Shown: piece after piece, positions 1 to 8,220 of the stretch
How the letters are laid out: the number at the start of each line of letters is the position of its first letter
Numbering within the stretch: the stretch's first letter is position 1
Origin: an uncultured Sphingomonadales bacterium
GTDB lineage: Bacteria > Pseudomonadota > Alphaproteobacteria > Sphingomonadales > Sphingomonadaceae
DNA: 10,627 nucleotides
Assembly (NCBI GenBank): GCA_903958285.1
Contig: CAJBSR010000272.1
Coordinates: 1 to 10,627, forward strand
Reading direction: 5' to 3'
The notes under the pieces: generated by a model
Databases searched by the model: none
What the model was told of the DNA's origin: nothing
Seen by the model: the letters and a program-made list of their open reading frames with translations, nothing else
Position numbers and translations under genes: made by a program

Positions 1-1735
1 CGGTGCGACACAGACCGATGCCTTCTGCGCCAAAGTCACGCGCTGTCTGCGCATCAAGCGGCGTTTCCGCATTGGCGCGCACCTTCATGCGGCGGATCTT
101 ATCGGCCCATTCCATGAGCACGCCGAAATCACCGACCAACTCTGGTTGAACCGTCTCGACCGCCCCGGCCATGACTTCACCGGTTGAGCCATCCAACGTC
201 AGGATATCGCCTTCGCCCAAGGTCCGGTCACCGACGCGCAGTTGCTTGGCCTTGCTGTCAATCGAGATGCCACCGGCCCCCGACACGCAGGGACGGCCCA
301 TGCCACGTGCCACGACCGCCGCATGGCTCGTCATGCCGCCACGCGCGGTCAGGATGCCCTTGGCCGCGTGCATGCCGTGAATATCCTCAGGCGAGGTTTC
401 TGTGCGGACGAGGATGACGCTCTGACCATCAGCGGCGGCCCGTTCAGCAGTATCAGCATCAAACACAATCTTGCCGGACGCAGCCCCCGGAGAAGCGGGC
501 AGACCCTTGGTCAGCACATCACGCTTGGCGGTGGGGTCAAGCGTGGGGTGAAGTAGCTGGTCCAGCGCTGAGGGCTCAACGCGCAGGATGGCTTCATTTT
601 GGGTGATGAGGCCTTCATTGGCCATGTCGACCGCGATCTTGAGCGCGGCCTTTGCCGTGCGCTTGCCGGAGCGCGTCTGGAGCATCCAAAGCTTGCCGCG
701 TTCCACCGTGAACTCAATGTCCTGCATGTCGCGGTAGTGCGTTTCCAAGATGCGGAACACGTCGGCGAGCTGGCCATAGACCTCCGGCATCGCCTCTTCC
801 ATCGACAGCGGCTTGGCATTGGCGCGCTCACGGGCGGCCTTGGTCAGATACTGCGGCGTGCGGATGCCTGCGACGACGTCCTCGCCCTGCGCGTTGATCA
901 GGAATTCGCCATAATAGGCATTCTCGCCGGTCGCAGGGTCGCGGGTGAAGGCCACGCCCGTCGCGGACGTGTCGCCCATATTGCCGAAGACCATCGCCTG
1001 CACGTTGACAGCCGTGCCCCAATCGCCGGGGATGCTGTTAAGGCGGCGATAGACCTTGGCGCGATCTGCCTCCCATGATCCAAACACCGCGCCGACGGCA
1101 CCCCAGAGCTGGTCATGCACGTCCTGCGGGAAGGGCTTGCCCCATTGCTGTTCAACGAGCGTTTTGTATTCCGCCACCAGCGCCTGCCAGTCTTCGGCGA
1201 GCATTTCGGTGTCGAGAAAATAGCCGCGGTCTTCCTTCGCGATTTCAAGCGCCTCTTCAAACGCACCATGATCGAGTTCGAGCACGACGTCGGAATACAT
1301 CTGGATGAAGCGGCGATAGCTGTCCCACGCAAAGCGGGCATCACCGGACGATGCCGCGAGGCCGACGACCGTCTCATCATTAAGGCCAAGGTTGAGGACA
1401 GTATCCATCATGCCCGGCATCGAGACGCGCGCGCCGGAGCGGACAGAGACGAGCATCGGATCGCCTGCGTCACCAAACTTCTTGCCCGTCACCGCCTCAA
1501 TATGCGCAACGCCGCCTGCCACTTCCGCGCGGACGCTGTCGGGGAAGCTTTGCCCTTCGGCATAATAACGCGTGCACATTTCGGTCGTGATGGTGAAGCC
1601 GGGGGGCACCGGCAGGCCAATGGACGCCATGCCATCAAGGTTCGCACCCTTGCCGCCGAGCAGGGTCTTATTGCCCCGCGTCGCGTCGTCACCGTCCGAA
1701 ACACCGCCGCCGAAACGGTACACATATTGCGTCAT
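1..1735 (-). CDS. ppdK: Pyruvate, phosphate dikinase (PPDK), N-terminal 578 residues; 3' end outside window
   Basis: PPDK is a cytoplasmic enzyme that interconverts pyruvate + ATP + Pi and phosphoenolpyruvate + AMP + PPi. The minus-strand frame is open from ATG at 1735 to the window edge, covering 578 of the roughly 880-900 residues usual for the family. The N-terminus carries the ATP-grasp entry motif LLGGKGANL (about residues 25-33), followed by GLPVPPGFTITTE. Further on come SMPGMMDTVLNLGLND and the swivelling phosphohistidine domain with GGMTSHAAVVARGMG. The phosphorylated histidine is His471 (codon 323-325), close to His455 of the Clostridium symbiosum enzyme. The PEP-binding barrel begins near VRANAETPLDA and is cut at GIGLCRT. 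A GGGAG ribosome site lies 6 nt before the ATG. The gene starts 51 nt after the glyS stop on the same strand, so co-transcription with glyQS is likely. Identity is secure; only the missing C-terminus cannot be judged. Confidence 0.97.
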   Translation of the reverse strand, partial: MTQYVYRFGGGVSDGDDATRGNKTLLGGKGANLDGMASIGLPVPPGFTITTEMCTRYYAEGQSFPDSVRAEVAGGVAHIEAVTGKKFGDAGDPMLVSVRSGARVSMPGMMDTVLNLGLNDETVVGLAASSGDARFAWDSYRRFIQMYSDVVLELDHGAFEEALEIAKEDRGYFLDTEMLAEDWQALVAEYKTLVEQQWGKPFPQDVHDQLWGAVGAVFGSWEADRAKVYRRLNSIPGDWGTAVNVQAMVFGNMGDTSATGVAFTRDPATGENAYYGEFLINAQGEDVVAGIRTPQYLTKAARERANAKPLSMEEAMPEVYGQLADVFRILETHYRDMQDIEFTVERGKLWMLQTRSGKRTAKAALKIAVDMANEGLITQNEAILRVEPSALDQLLHPTLDPTAKRDVLTKGLPASPGAASGKIVFDADTAERAAADGQSVILVRTETSPEDIHGMHAAKGILTARGGMTSHAAVVARGMGRPCVSGAGGISIDSKAKQLRVGDRTLGEGDILTLDGSTGEVMAGAVETVQPELVGDFGVLMEWADKIRRMKVRANAETPLDAQTARDFGAEGIGLCRT

Positions 1736-1754
1736 TTGCTACTCCCGAACCCTG

Positions 1755-1777
1755 CCCTCTCCCTCAAGGGGAGCGGG
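1755..1777. repeat. Small GC-rich palindrome between glyS and ppdK (REP-like)
   Basis: Positions 1755-1763 pair with 1769-1777, with one T/C mismatch and a TCAAG loop (CCCTCTCCC / GGGAGCGGG). The element fills most of the 51-bp gap between the glyS stop and the ppdK start. Its CTCCC-TCAAG-GGGAG core resembles dispersed palindromes common between genes in GC-rich proteobacteria; that resemblance is from memory and was not searched. No T-run follows on the minus strand, so it is a poor intrinsic terminator. It could instead stabilise the mRNA between the two genes or tune ppdK expression. Confidence 0.5.
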
Positions 1778-1786
1778 ATAATCTCG

Positions 1787-3994
1787 TCATCCCTCAATAC
1801 GGGAGAAGTCGGCCACCTGATGAACGGCATCGCGGACGCGCGCGAGCATGGCCAATCGTGCCAGTCGCTTTTCTTCGTCAGGATCATTCACGATCACCTT
1901 GTCAAAAAACGCATCAATCGGTGCGCGCAGCGACGCAAGCGCAGCCATCGCCCCTTCGAAATCCTCACGCGCGATCGCGGCTGCCGCCTGCGGCTCCGCC
2001 GAATCGAGCGCGTTGATGAGCGCCGTTTCCTCCGGCGCCGCCGCATAGGAAAGTGACTTCGCCGTAAGGTTCTCGACGCCCTCCTTTTTCAGGATGTTCG
2101 CGGCGCGCTTGTAACCTGCGAGGAGGTTGGTGCCGTCTTCGGTGATGACAAACGCCTGAAGCGCCTTCACGCGGGCCAGCAGGCGAACGAGATCATTTTC
2201 ATCGGGCAGGGCAAAGACCGAATCGATAAGATCGTGACGGACGCCTGCTTCACGCTGCTGCACCTTCAATCGATCTGCAAGGAAGGCGACAATACTGCCG
2301 AGCGCGGGAGCAATTAGCACATCATAGATAGCGCTAGCGCTATCCAGTGAGTTTTTGACGGCTATTGCCCGCAATTCTTCAACAGCGTCGTCGGTAAACT
2401 TGACGCCCGCATCCTCCAATCGGGCCACCCCAGCTTCGAATGCTGCTTTGTCACTCTCGCCTCTTGCCTTGCCAATGAGGACAGCCAGCGCCGCTGCGAG
2501 TGGCATTGAGATGGGCAACCGAAGATCGCCTTCAGCAATGACTGCAAGTACACCTAGTGCTGCGCGCCTCAGAGCAAATGGGTCCCTTGACCCAGTCGGC
2601 TTCTCTCCAATTAGAAAGAATGCTGCTAGCGTATCCAGCTTGTCCGCCAAGCTCACCGCCACCGTCACCGGTGCCGTCGGAACCTCATCGCCCTGCCCGA
2701 CTGGCTTGTAGTGATCGCGCACGGCAGCGGCGACCTGCGGGTCTTCGCCTTGGACGGCGGCATAATACCCGCCCATAAGCCCCTGAAGTTCGGGGAACTC
2801 GCCGACCATGCCGGTGACGAGATCAGCCTTCGCGAGACGCGCGGCGCGTTCGGCGAGGTCAGGGCTCGCGCCCTTCACAATCCCCTCTTCCACTAACCAG
2901 CGCGCCAGCTTCGCCACGCGCTCGACCTTGTCGGCAACGGTGCCCAGCTTTTCGTGGAAGACGATGTCCTTCAGCTTTTCGGCATGCACCTCAAGGCTGG
3001 TCTTCAAATCGGTGTCGTAGAAGAAGCGCGCATCGCTCAAGCGCGCGGCCAGCACCTTCTCATTGCCCGCAACGATCACAGCACCGCCATCATTGGCGAC
3101 GATGTTTGCTGTGCAGATGAACGCATTGGCGAGCTTGCCTGCCGCATCACGGCAGATGAAGTATTTCTGGTTCACGCGTGCGGTGAGCTGGATGACTTCT
3201 TCGGGCACAGTGAGATAATCGGGATTAAACCGGCCGAGCATCGGCACCGGCCATTCGGTCAGGCCGCTATTCTCATTGACCAAGCCTTCATCGGGCACGA
3301 GCACGAGGCCCGCGTCAGCCGCTGCCTTTTCAGCACCTGCTCGGATGATCGCGCGGCGTTCGTCCTGATCAACGATGACGTGCGCCGCCTTCAGCTTCGC
3401 GGCATAACCGCCCGCATTGCTGATGGTGACGGGGCCTGTGTGATGGAAGCGGTGGCCCATCGTCGTCGCGCCGCTGGTGATGCCGTCAATCTCGCAAGGC
3501 ACAACATCGTCGCCCAAAAGCGCGATGATGCCCTGCAACGGACGCACCCAGCGCAGGCTCTCGGTCGAGCGCGAGGCGGCGCCCCAGCGCTGCGACTTGG
3601 GCCAGGGGAAGGCGCGGATGATCGTCGGGATGGCCTCTGCCAGCACGTCCGCTGTTTTGCGGCCCGGTTTTTCCACGACCGCGAAATAGACGCCGTCGCG
3701 CTCAACCAACTGGTCCTGCGTCAGCCCGGTCTTGCGGAGGAAACCCTCCATCGCCTGAGGCGGCGCGCCGACCTTTGGCCCCTTGGTTTCTTCCGAAACA
3801 GCCTGCGTTTCCAGCGGCAAGCCCTTGGCGATCAACGCCAAACGGCGCGGGGTGGCATAGGTGATGAGGTCGGCCGCCTTCAGGCCAGCCTTATCAAGTT
3901 CTGCTGAGAACAGGCGCGCAAGGTCATCCCGCGCCTTGTCCTGCATGCGCGCCGGGATTTCTTCGGAGAGGAGCTCCAGCAGGAAGTCGGTCAT
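1787..3994 (-). CDS. glyS: Glycyl-tRNA synthetase beta subunit
   Basis: Beta subunit of the bacterial alpha2beta2 glycyl-tRNA synthetase; it binds tRNA-Gly and is needed with GlyQ for charging. The protein is 735 residues, slightly longer than the ~690 of E. coli. Family marks include the start [28 protein letters not shown] followed by RVNQKYF (about residues 245-275), an HD-type region with [11 protein letters not shown] (His428), the [12 protein letters not shown] block (about residue 465) and a helical C-terminal tRNA-binding region. I chose ATG at 3994 because it overlaps the glyQ stop as ATGA, has a GGGGTGGA ribosome site, and matches the family N-terminus. An in-frame GTG at 4003 would add three residues. 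Residues about 452-571 (nt 2281-2640) use codons unlike the rest of the gene (CTA, AGG, AGA, GTA, ATA) and are about 55% GC, although the protein reads intact. Confidence 0.97.
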   Translation of the reverse strand: MTDFLLELLSEEIPARMQDKARDDLARLFSAELDKAGLKAADLITYATPRRLALIAKGLPLETQAVSEETKGPKVGAPPQAMEGFLRKTGLTQDQLVERDGVYFAVVEKPGRKTADVLAEAIPTIIRAFPWPKSQRWGAASRSTESLRWVRPLQGIIALLGDDVVPCEIDGITSGATTMGHRFHHTGPVTISNAGGYAAKLKAAHVIVDQDERRAIIRAGAEKAAADAGLVLVPDEGLVNENSGLTEWPVPMLGRFNPDYLTVPEEVIQLTARVNQKYFICRDAAGKLANAFICTANIVANDGGAVIVAGNEKVLAARLSDARFFYDTDLKTSLEVHAEKLKDIVFHEKLGTVADKVERVAKLARWLVEEGIVKGASPDLAERAARLAKADLVTGMVGEFPELQGLMGGYYAAVQGEDPQVAAAVRDHYKPVGQGDEVPTAPVTVAVSLADKLDTLAAFFLIGEKPTGSRDPFALRRAALGVLAVIAEGDLRLPISMPLAAALAVLIGKARGESDKAAFEAGVARLEDAGVKFTDDAVEELRAIAVKNSLDSASAIYDVLIAPALGSIVAFLADRLKVQQREAGVRHDLIDSVFALPDENDLVRLLARVKALQAFVITEDGTNLLAGYKRAANILKKEGVENLTAKSLSYAAAPEETALINALDSAEPQAAAAIAREDFEGAMAALASLRAPIDAFFDKVIVNDPDEEKRLARLAMLARVRDAVHQVADFSRIEG

Positions 3995-4893
3995 GCCGTC
4001 CACCCCGGAAACTTCTCAGTCCATTCGGGCGTCTGCTTTTCGATCCATGCCTGACAGCTGCCCTTCGCCAGATCGCGGACGCGGCCCATATAGCTGGCGC
4101 GTTCCTGCACGGAGATGACGCCGCGCGCCTGCAGCAAGTTGAACAAGTGGCTCGCCTCAATCGCCTGATCATAAGCGGCGAGCGGCACGCCCGCCTCGAT
4201 GCAACGCTGGCACTCGGCCTCGGCCTTCGCAAATCCGTCGAACAGCGCGGTGGTGTCCGCGACCTCGAAGTTGTACTTCGAAAACTGGCGTTCGTTCTCA
4301 AGGAAGACGTCGCCATACGTCACGCCCGCGTCGTTGAAGCGCAGATCGTACACGCGGTCGACGCCCTGAATATACATGGCAAGACGTTCCAGCCCGTAGG
4401 TCAGCTCGCCTGCGACGGGCTTGCAATCATAGCCGCCAACCTGCTGGAAATAGGTGAATTGGGTAACTTCCATCCCGTCACACCAGACTTCCCAGCCAAG
4501 GCCCCAGGCGCCCAGCGTCGGGCTTTCCCAGTCATCCTCCACAAAGCGGACGTCGTGCTTGAGCGGGTCGATACCGATGGCGTCGAGCGAGCCCAGATAG
4601 AGCTCCTGCAGGTTCGCCGGGCTCGGCTTCATGATCACCTGATATTGGTAATAATGCTGCAGCCGGTTCGGGTTCTCCCCATAACGCCCGTCGGTCGGAC
4701 GGCGGGAGGGCTGCACATAGGCGGCGTTCCAACTTTCCGGGCCAAGCGCACGCAGCGTCGTCGCGGGATGAAATGTCCCGGCGCCCACGCGCATGTCATA
4801 GGGCTGCAGGATGACACATCCCTGCTCCCCCCAATAATCGTGAAGGGTCAGGATCAGGTCCTGAAAGCTCAAGCTTTGATTGTCCGCCGCCAT
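3991..4893 (-). CDS. glyQ: Glycyl-tRNA synthetase alpha subunit
   Basis: Catalytic alpha subunit of the heterotetrameric class II glycyl-tRNA synthetase; it activates glycine with ATP and transfers it to tRNA-Gly together with GlyS. The product is 300 residues, normal for GlyQ. It opens with [20 protein letters not shown] and [19 protein letters not shown]. Class II motif 2 is at about residues 60-86 ([17 protein letters not shown]) and motif 3 at about 162-176 ([15 protein letters not shown]). The start at 4893 (MAADNQSL) matches the expected N-terminus, with a modest AAAGG site 7 nt upstream. The same frame stays open to 5175, but that extension runs into the divergent TraB/GumN gene and shows no family similarity. 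It is the first gene of the probable glyQ-glyS-ppdK operon. Confidence 0.97.
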   Translation of the reverse strand: MAADNQSLSFQDLILTLHDYWGEQGCVILQPYDMRVGAGTFHPATTLRALGPESWNAAYVQPSRRPTDGRYGENPNRLQHYYQYQVIMKPSPANLQELYLGSLDAIGIDPLKHDVRFVEDDWESPTLGAWGLGWEVWCDGMEVTQFTYFQQVGGYDCKPVAGELTYGLERLAMYIQGVDRVYDLRFNDAGVTYGDVFLENERQFSKYNFEVADTTALFDGFAKAEAECQRCIEAGVPLAAYDQAIEASHLFNLLQARGVISVQERASYMGRVRDLAKGSCQAWIEKQTPEWTEKFPGWTA

Positions 4894-5020
4894 GGCCGCG
4901 CCTTTGGCGGATGGGGCCGCTACGGTCAAGCAAAGTGGAGCGGAATCGCCTTGACGAAGGCCACATGCGGGCGCAGCTTCCCACCATAACAATCCGGGCA
5001 ACAAACCGGACTGGAGAGAG
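4894..5020. promoter_or_regulatory. Divergent intergenic region, glyQ (minus) and TraB/GumN gene (plus)
   Basis: This 127-bp gap between two divergent starts must hold promoters for both directions. Possible -35 boxes are TTGACC on the minus strand (4929 to 4924) and TTGACG on the plus strand (4951-4956). Neither is followed at 16-18 bp by a clear -10 box, so these assignments are weak. The plus-strand gene has a good ribosome site, GGAGAGAG, ending directly before its ATG at 5021. I see no T-box-like leader before glyQ. Confidence 0.3.
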
Positions 5021-5941
5021 ATGCGGAAACGGATGGCCCTGTGCGCCATGTTGGCGCTGCCTGCCCTGCTCCTTGCCCCGGCAAGCGAAGCGGCCTCCCC
5101 CGCGCGCCAGTCATCCGCCCTTCCGGCCGATCCCCACCCCGCCATCTGGAAGATCGCCGACGCAGACACGACCATCTATCTGTTCGGCACGACCCATGCC
5201 CTGCCCAAGGGTTTTCGCTGGCAGTCCCCTGCCCTGAAAAAGATTGTCGCGCAGGCGGATGAGCTTGTGTTGGAGACTGTCGATTCGCCTGAGGCAGACA
5301 AGAAGGCCGAGGGTGCCGTGGACGACACGATCAACCCAGTGGTGCCTGACCGTCCGATTGTAGCGCGCGTTGCCCCAGACAAGCAGGCCCTTCTCAAGCG
5401 CGCCATCGCCCGCACCGACTTCCCCGAGCAGTTTTACGACGCCATGCCGACCTGGATGGCGAGCCTTGTCCTCGCGGTTGAGGACATGAGCAAGGATGGC
5501 CTGTCACACGACAATGGCGTGGAGGCGGTGCTGCAAAAAGCCTTTGCGCGCGCTGGTCGGCCAATTATTGCTGTGGAGGATGGGAGCGCCGTCTTGCGGC
5601 AGATGCATGGTCTGTCCGAGGATGCCCAGCGCAATATGCTGGAGGACACGCTGGAGGACATGGACGCGACCGAGCCAAACATCCCGAATGAGAGCGACCG
5701 GGCTTGGGCGGCGGGTGATGTGCGCCAGCTTGATGCGGACTTCACCCAAGAGAAACTGGGTGCAGAACTTTACAACGTCTTGGTCCGGCAGCGGAATATC
5801 GCCTGGACCGGATGGCTGACCAACCGGATGGCAAAACCGGGCACGGTGTTATTCGCCGTTGGGGCGGGGCATCTGGCTGGACCCGATTCGCTCCAGCACC
5901 TGCTTTCGGGAAACGGAATTGCGGTTTCCCGCGTCGATTGA
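5021..5941 (+). CDS. TraB/GumN family protein, exported (first of tandem pair)
   Basis: A 306-residue member of the TraB/PrgY/GumN family (related to animal Tiki proteins), which are proposed metal-dependent proteases; the bacterial role is unknown. Residues 1-24 form a signal peptide (MRKRM, then a Leu/Ala core, likely cut after SEA), so it is probably periplasmic; there is no lipobox. Family marks are [17 protein letters not shown] with the first GxxH at 56-59, a GVE motif (DNGVEAVLQ), VRQRNIAW, and the C-terminal [11 protein letters not shown] with the second GxxH at 281-284. The central block, normally like LES-EEQ--FFD-L, reads [14 protein letters not shown] here and is diverged. A strong GGAGAGAG site precedes the ATG; an ATG at 5033 is a possible alternative start. 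A paralogue follows 38 bp downstream. Confidence 0.88.
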   Translation: MRKRMALCAMLALPALLLAPASEAASPARQSSALPADPHPAIWKIADADTTIYLFGTTHALPKGFRWQSPALKKIVAQADELVLETVDSPEADKKAEGAVDDTINPVVPDRPIVARVAPDKQALLKRAIARTDFPEQFYDAMPTWMASLVLAVEDMSKDGLSHDNGVEAVLQKAFARAGRPIIAVEDGSAVLRQMHGLSEDAQRNMLEDTLEDMDATEPNIPNESDRAWAAGDVRQLDADFTQEKLGAELYNVLVRQRNIAWTGWLTNRMAKPGTVLFAVGAGHLAGPDSLQHLLSGNGIAVSRVD

Positions 5942-5979
5942 CGCTTACTTTTAACGTTTAACGCCTTACATCACTGGGC

Positions 5980-6864
5980 ATGCGCGCCTTCTCCCTCGGC
6001 CTGATGGCCCTCCTCCTCGTCTCCGCAGCAGAGCCGGCAGCCAAGCCTGCCCCAGTCCTCATTGCAAAACCGGCGTTGTGGAAGGTCTCGGATGCAGACA
6101 CGACCATCTATCTGTTTGGCACCATCCATTTGTTGAAGCCGGGCACGCAGTGGTTTGAAGGTCAGATCAAAACCGCCTTCGATGCGTCGGATGAACTGGT
6201 TCTGGAAATGGTCCAGCCAAGCGAGGCCGAAGCACAGAAGATCGTCATATCGCGCGCCATCGACCCGGATGGGCCGCCCTTATCGCAAAAGCTGACCCCA
6301 AAGGACGCTGCCAAATACCGGGCTGCGCTCAAGACATTGGATATCGACCCGCAAGGGCTGGAGCCCTTTGAACCCTGGTTCGCCTCTACCCTTGTCGCCA
6401 TGGCACCCATGCAGAAGCTGGGTTATGATCCGGAATCGGGCGCGGAGAAGCAGCTGACGGCTGAAGCCAAAGCCGCCTCCAAGAAGATCGGCGCTTTGGA
6501 AAGCATGGAAGAGCAAATCGGGTTCTTTGACACATTGCCGGAAGACCAGCAGATCAAGTTCCTCAACTCTGCCGTGGCAGAAATGCCAAAGGCAAAGAAA
6601 GTTGTCTCCGTCATGGTCGGCAGCTGGGCCAAGGGAAAGCCCGACACGCTGGCCGCCGTCATGAATGACGGAATGAACACCATGCCGGAGATCAAGAAGG
6701 TGCTTTTGACCGACCGCAACCAGCGTTGGGCTGGATGGATTGCAAAGCGGATGGAGCAGCCGGGCACGGTCTTCGTCGCAGTTGGCGCCGGGCATCTGGC
6801 AGGCAAAGAAAGCGTGCAGGCGATGCTGAAGGCCAATCACCTAGAGGCCGTACGCATCAACTGA
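5980..6864 (+). CDS. TraB/GumN family protein, exported (second of tandem pair)
   Basis: A 294-residue TraB/GumN-family protein, paralogous to the gene directly upstream. The first 16-17 residues ([17 protein letters not shown]) form a short signal peptide, followed by an Ala/Pro-rich linker, so export to the periplasm is expected. Visible motifs are [17 protein letters not shown] with GxxH at 47-50, GAEKQL, the well-kept central block [31 protein letters not shown] and [12 protein letters not shown] with GxxH at 269-272. This copy is closer to the family consensus than its neighbour in the central block. The spacing of 38 bp and the same strand suggest co-transcription. The ribosome site is weak (ACTGGGC directly before the ATG). 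The conserved His and Glu residues fit a proposed metalloprotease site, but no substrate can be named. Confidence 0.9.
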   Translation: MRAFSLGLMALLLVSAAEPAAKPAPVLIAKPALWKVSDADTTIYLFGTIHLLKPGTQWFEGQIKTAFDASDELVLEMVQPSEAEAQKIVISRAIDPDGPPLSQKLTPKDAAKYRAALKTLDIDPQGLEPFEPWFASTLVAMAPMQKLGYDPESGAEKQLTAEAKAASKKIGALESMEEQIGFFDTLPEDQQIKFLNSAVAEMPKAKKVVSVMVGSWAKGKPDTLAAVMNDGMNTMPEIKKVLLTDRNQRWAGWIAKRMEQPGTVFVAVGAGHLAGKESVQAMLKANHLEAVRIN

Positions 6865-6983
6865 GCAGCGCCCCCGCGCACCATTGCTTGCATTCCTGCC
6901 CGTTTTCGCATAGGCGCGCGCTCTTCCGTTATGGTCATCCCTGGAGGCGTGACGGAAAAAGCAAATTTAACCGGAGATTACAT
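6865..6983 (+). promoter_or_regulatory. Upstream region and leader of rplY
   Basis: This 119-bp gap separates the TraB/GumN pair from rplY and probably holds the promoter of the rplY-pth-ychF cluster, though no convincing -35/-10 pair stands out. TTCCGT (6924-6929) pairs with ACGGAA (6952-6957), forming a possible leader hairpin of 6-7 bp with a large loop. A GGAGG at 6943-6947 has no suitably spaced start after it. A short in-frame stretch runs from ATG 6931 to TGA 6987 and overlaps the rplY start codon. The rplY ribosome site is GGAG at 6973-6976. Confidence 0.35.
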
Positions 6984-7595
6984 ATGAGCGATCAGCTGAC
7001 GCTGTCGGCCGAAACGCGCGAACGGGAAGGCAAGGGAGCCTCTCGTGCACTGCGCAATCAGGGCCGCGTCCCCGCCGTCGTATACGGCAATAACGAAGCA
7101 CCCCAGACGATTCACGTCGAAGAAAAGCTGCTGTTGAAGGCACTGCACACCGGCCACTTCATGAACGCGGTCATCATGATCGACGTTGGTGGCACGCAGG
7201 TCCGCACGCTTTGCAAGGATGTGTCTTTCCACCCCGTCACTGAACGCCCGCTTCACGCGGACTTCCTGCGCATCGGTGAACATTCCGAAGTGCATGTGAA
7301 CGTCCCTGTTCACTTCACGGACCATGAAACGTCGCCCGGCATGAAGCGCGGCGCTGTCCTCAACATTGTCCGTCATGATCTGGAACTGGTCTGCGATGCA
7401 GCCCTGATCCCCGACGACATCAAGATCTCCCTCAAGGGTCTCGAAATCGGCGACTCGATCCACATCAGCCATGTGGCACTTCCCGCTGGCTCGAAGAGCG
7501 CGATCACCGATCGTGACTTTACGATTGCCACGCTGGTCGCGCCGTCGGGCCTGAAGTCGGCCGAAGGTGACACCACCAAGGCTGAAGGCGAGTAA
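6984..7595 (+). CDS. rplY: 50S ribosomal protein L25, general stress protein Ctc type
   Basis: Ribosomal protein that binds 5S rRNA in the large subunit. At 203 residues it is the long two-domain form (TL5/CTC) rather than the ~94-residue E. coli form. Residues about 6-95 are the L25 domain, with [26 protein letters not shown] and [20 protein letters not shown]. Residues about 100-190 are the beta-rich C-terminal domain, with [17 protein letters not shown] and [17 protein letters not shown]. The ATG at 6984 has GGAG 7 nt upstream and gives the expected N-terminus; the same frame extends back into the TraB/GumN gene, but that part has no family similarity. It is the first gene of a translation cluster with pth and ychF, an order conserved in many alphaproteobacteria. 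Confidence 0.97.
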   Translation: MSDQLTLSAETREREGKGASRALRNQGRVPAVVYGNNEAPQTIHVEEKLLLKALHTGHFMNAVIMIDVGGTQVRTLCKDVSFHPVTERPLHADFLRIGEHSEVHVNVPVHFTDHETSPGMKRGAVLNIVRHDLELVCDAALIPDDIKISLKGLEIGDSIHISHVALPAGSKSAITDRDFTIATLVAPSGLKSAEGDTTKAEGE

Positions 7596-7642
7596 GCTTC
7601 CTCTGGCGCTTTTCTGATCAGGAAGGCGCCCGGGAGTTAACG

Positions 7643-8215
7643 ATGCAAATCTGGGCAGGTCTCGGTAATCCCGGCGCACAATATGCCATGCACCGCCACA
7701 ATGTGGGGTTCATGGCCGCCGATGTGATTGCCGAGACCTTCTCTTTTGGGCCTTGGAAAACGCGCTTTCAGGGACTGGCATCAGAAGGCCGGATTGGCAG
7801 CGACAAGATCCTGCTCGTCAAACCCGCGACCTTCATGAACGAGAGCGGCCGCAGCATTGGCGAAGCGATGCGCTTCTTCAAGCTCGAGACCAAGGACGTG
7901 ACCGTCTTTTACGACGAGCTCGACATCGATCCGTTCCGCGTGAAGGTAAAGCGCGGCGGCGGGGCGGCTGGCCATAACGGCATCCGTTCCACCATCGCCC
8001 ATATCGGCGAAGATTTTCGCCGGGTGCGTCTTGGCATTGGCCATCCTGGCCATAAGGACCGGGTGACCGGCTACGTCCTCGGCAACTTTGCCAAGGCGGA
8101 AACAGATGATCTTGCCCATATGTTGGGCGTCGTTGCCGCCGAGGCCAAATGGCTGGCCGATGGAGACGATGTGCGCTTCATGAATGATGTGGCGATGAGA
8201 ATGCAGAAGGACTGA
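7643..8215 (+). CDS. pth: Peptidyl-tRNA hydrolase
   Basis: Cytoplasmic esterase that releases tRNA from peptidyl-tRNAs dropped by the ribosome. The 190-residue product has the complete active site seen in bacterial Pth: Asn9 in GLGNPG, catalytic His19 in HRHNVGF, Asn66 in PATFMNESG, Asp91 in YDELDID and Asn112 in GGAAGHNGIRS. Length is typical (E. coli 194). The ATG at 7643 follows a GGGAG site (7632-7636) at 6 nt. It lies 47 bp after rplY and 5 bp before ychF, consistent with one transcript. The gap after rplY contains competing short inverted repeats (CTTCCT/AGGAAG and GGCGC/GCGCC) but no T-run, so I do not call a terminator there. Confidence 0.98.
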   Translation: MQIWAGLGNPGAQYAMHRHNVGFMAADVIAETFSFGPWKTRFQGLASEGRIGSDKILLVKPATFMNESGRSIGEAMRFFKLETKDVTVFYDELDIDPFRVKVKRGGGAAGHNGIRSTIAHIGEDFRRVRLGIGHPGHKDRVTGYVLGNFAKAETDDLAHMLGVVAAEAKWLADGDDVRFMNDVAMRMQKD

Positions 8216-8220
8216 CTGAA

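Noticed and set aside
1115..2056. Plus-strand open frame of 313 codons opposite ppdK and glyS
   Set aside because: It runs antisense across two well-supported genes and their gap, has an Arg/His-rich composition with no recognisable family, and is explained by GC-rich codon bias of the minus-strand genes.
2954..3907. Plus-strand open frame of 317 codons opposite glyS
   Set aside because: Antisense shadow of a clear GlyS reading frame; no family resemblance, no ribosome site of note.
4147..4989. Plus-strand open frame of 280 codons opposite glyQ
   Set aside because: Antisense to the strongly conserved GlyQ frame and running through the divergent promoter region; no recognisable domain.
4894..5175. 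N-terminal extension of glyQ upstream of 4893
   Set aside because: The extension would overlap the signal peptide region of the divergent TraB/GumN gene and shows no GlyQ similarity; MAADNQSL at 4893 matches the family start.
6280..6840. Minus-strand open frame of 186 codons opposite the second TraB/GumN gene
   Set aside because: Antisense to a gene with clear family motifs on the plus strand; no domain recognised.
6726..6983. N-terminal extension of rplY into the preceding gene
   Set aside because: It would overlap the conserved C-terminal GAGH motif region of the second TraB/GumN gene in another frame; the ATG at 6984 has a good ribosome site and the normal L25 start.
7596..7642. Terminator between rplY and pth
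   Set aside because: The short inverted repeats (CTTCCT/AGGAAG, GGCGC/GCGCC, CTGATCAG) are mutually exclusive, have large loops or short stems, and lack a T-run.
6978..7679. Minus-strand open frame of 233 codons opposite rplY
   Set aside because: Antisense shadow of L25; composition and lack of motifs argue against a real gene.
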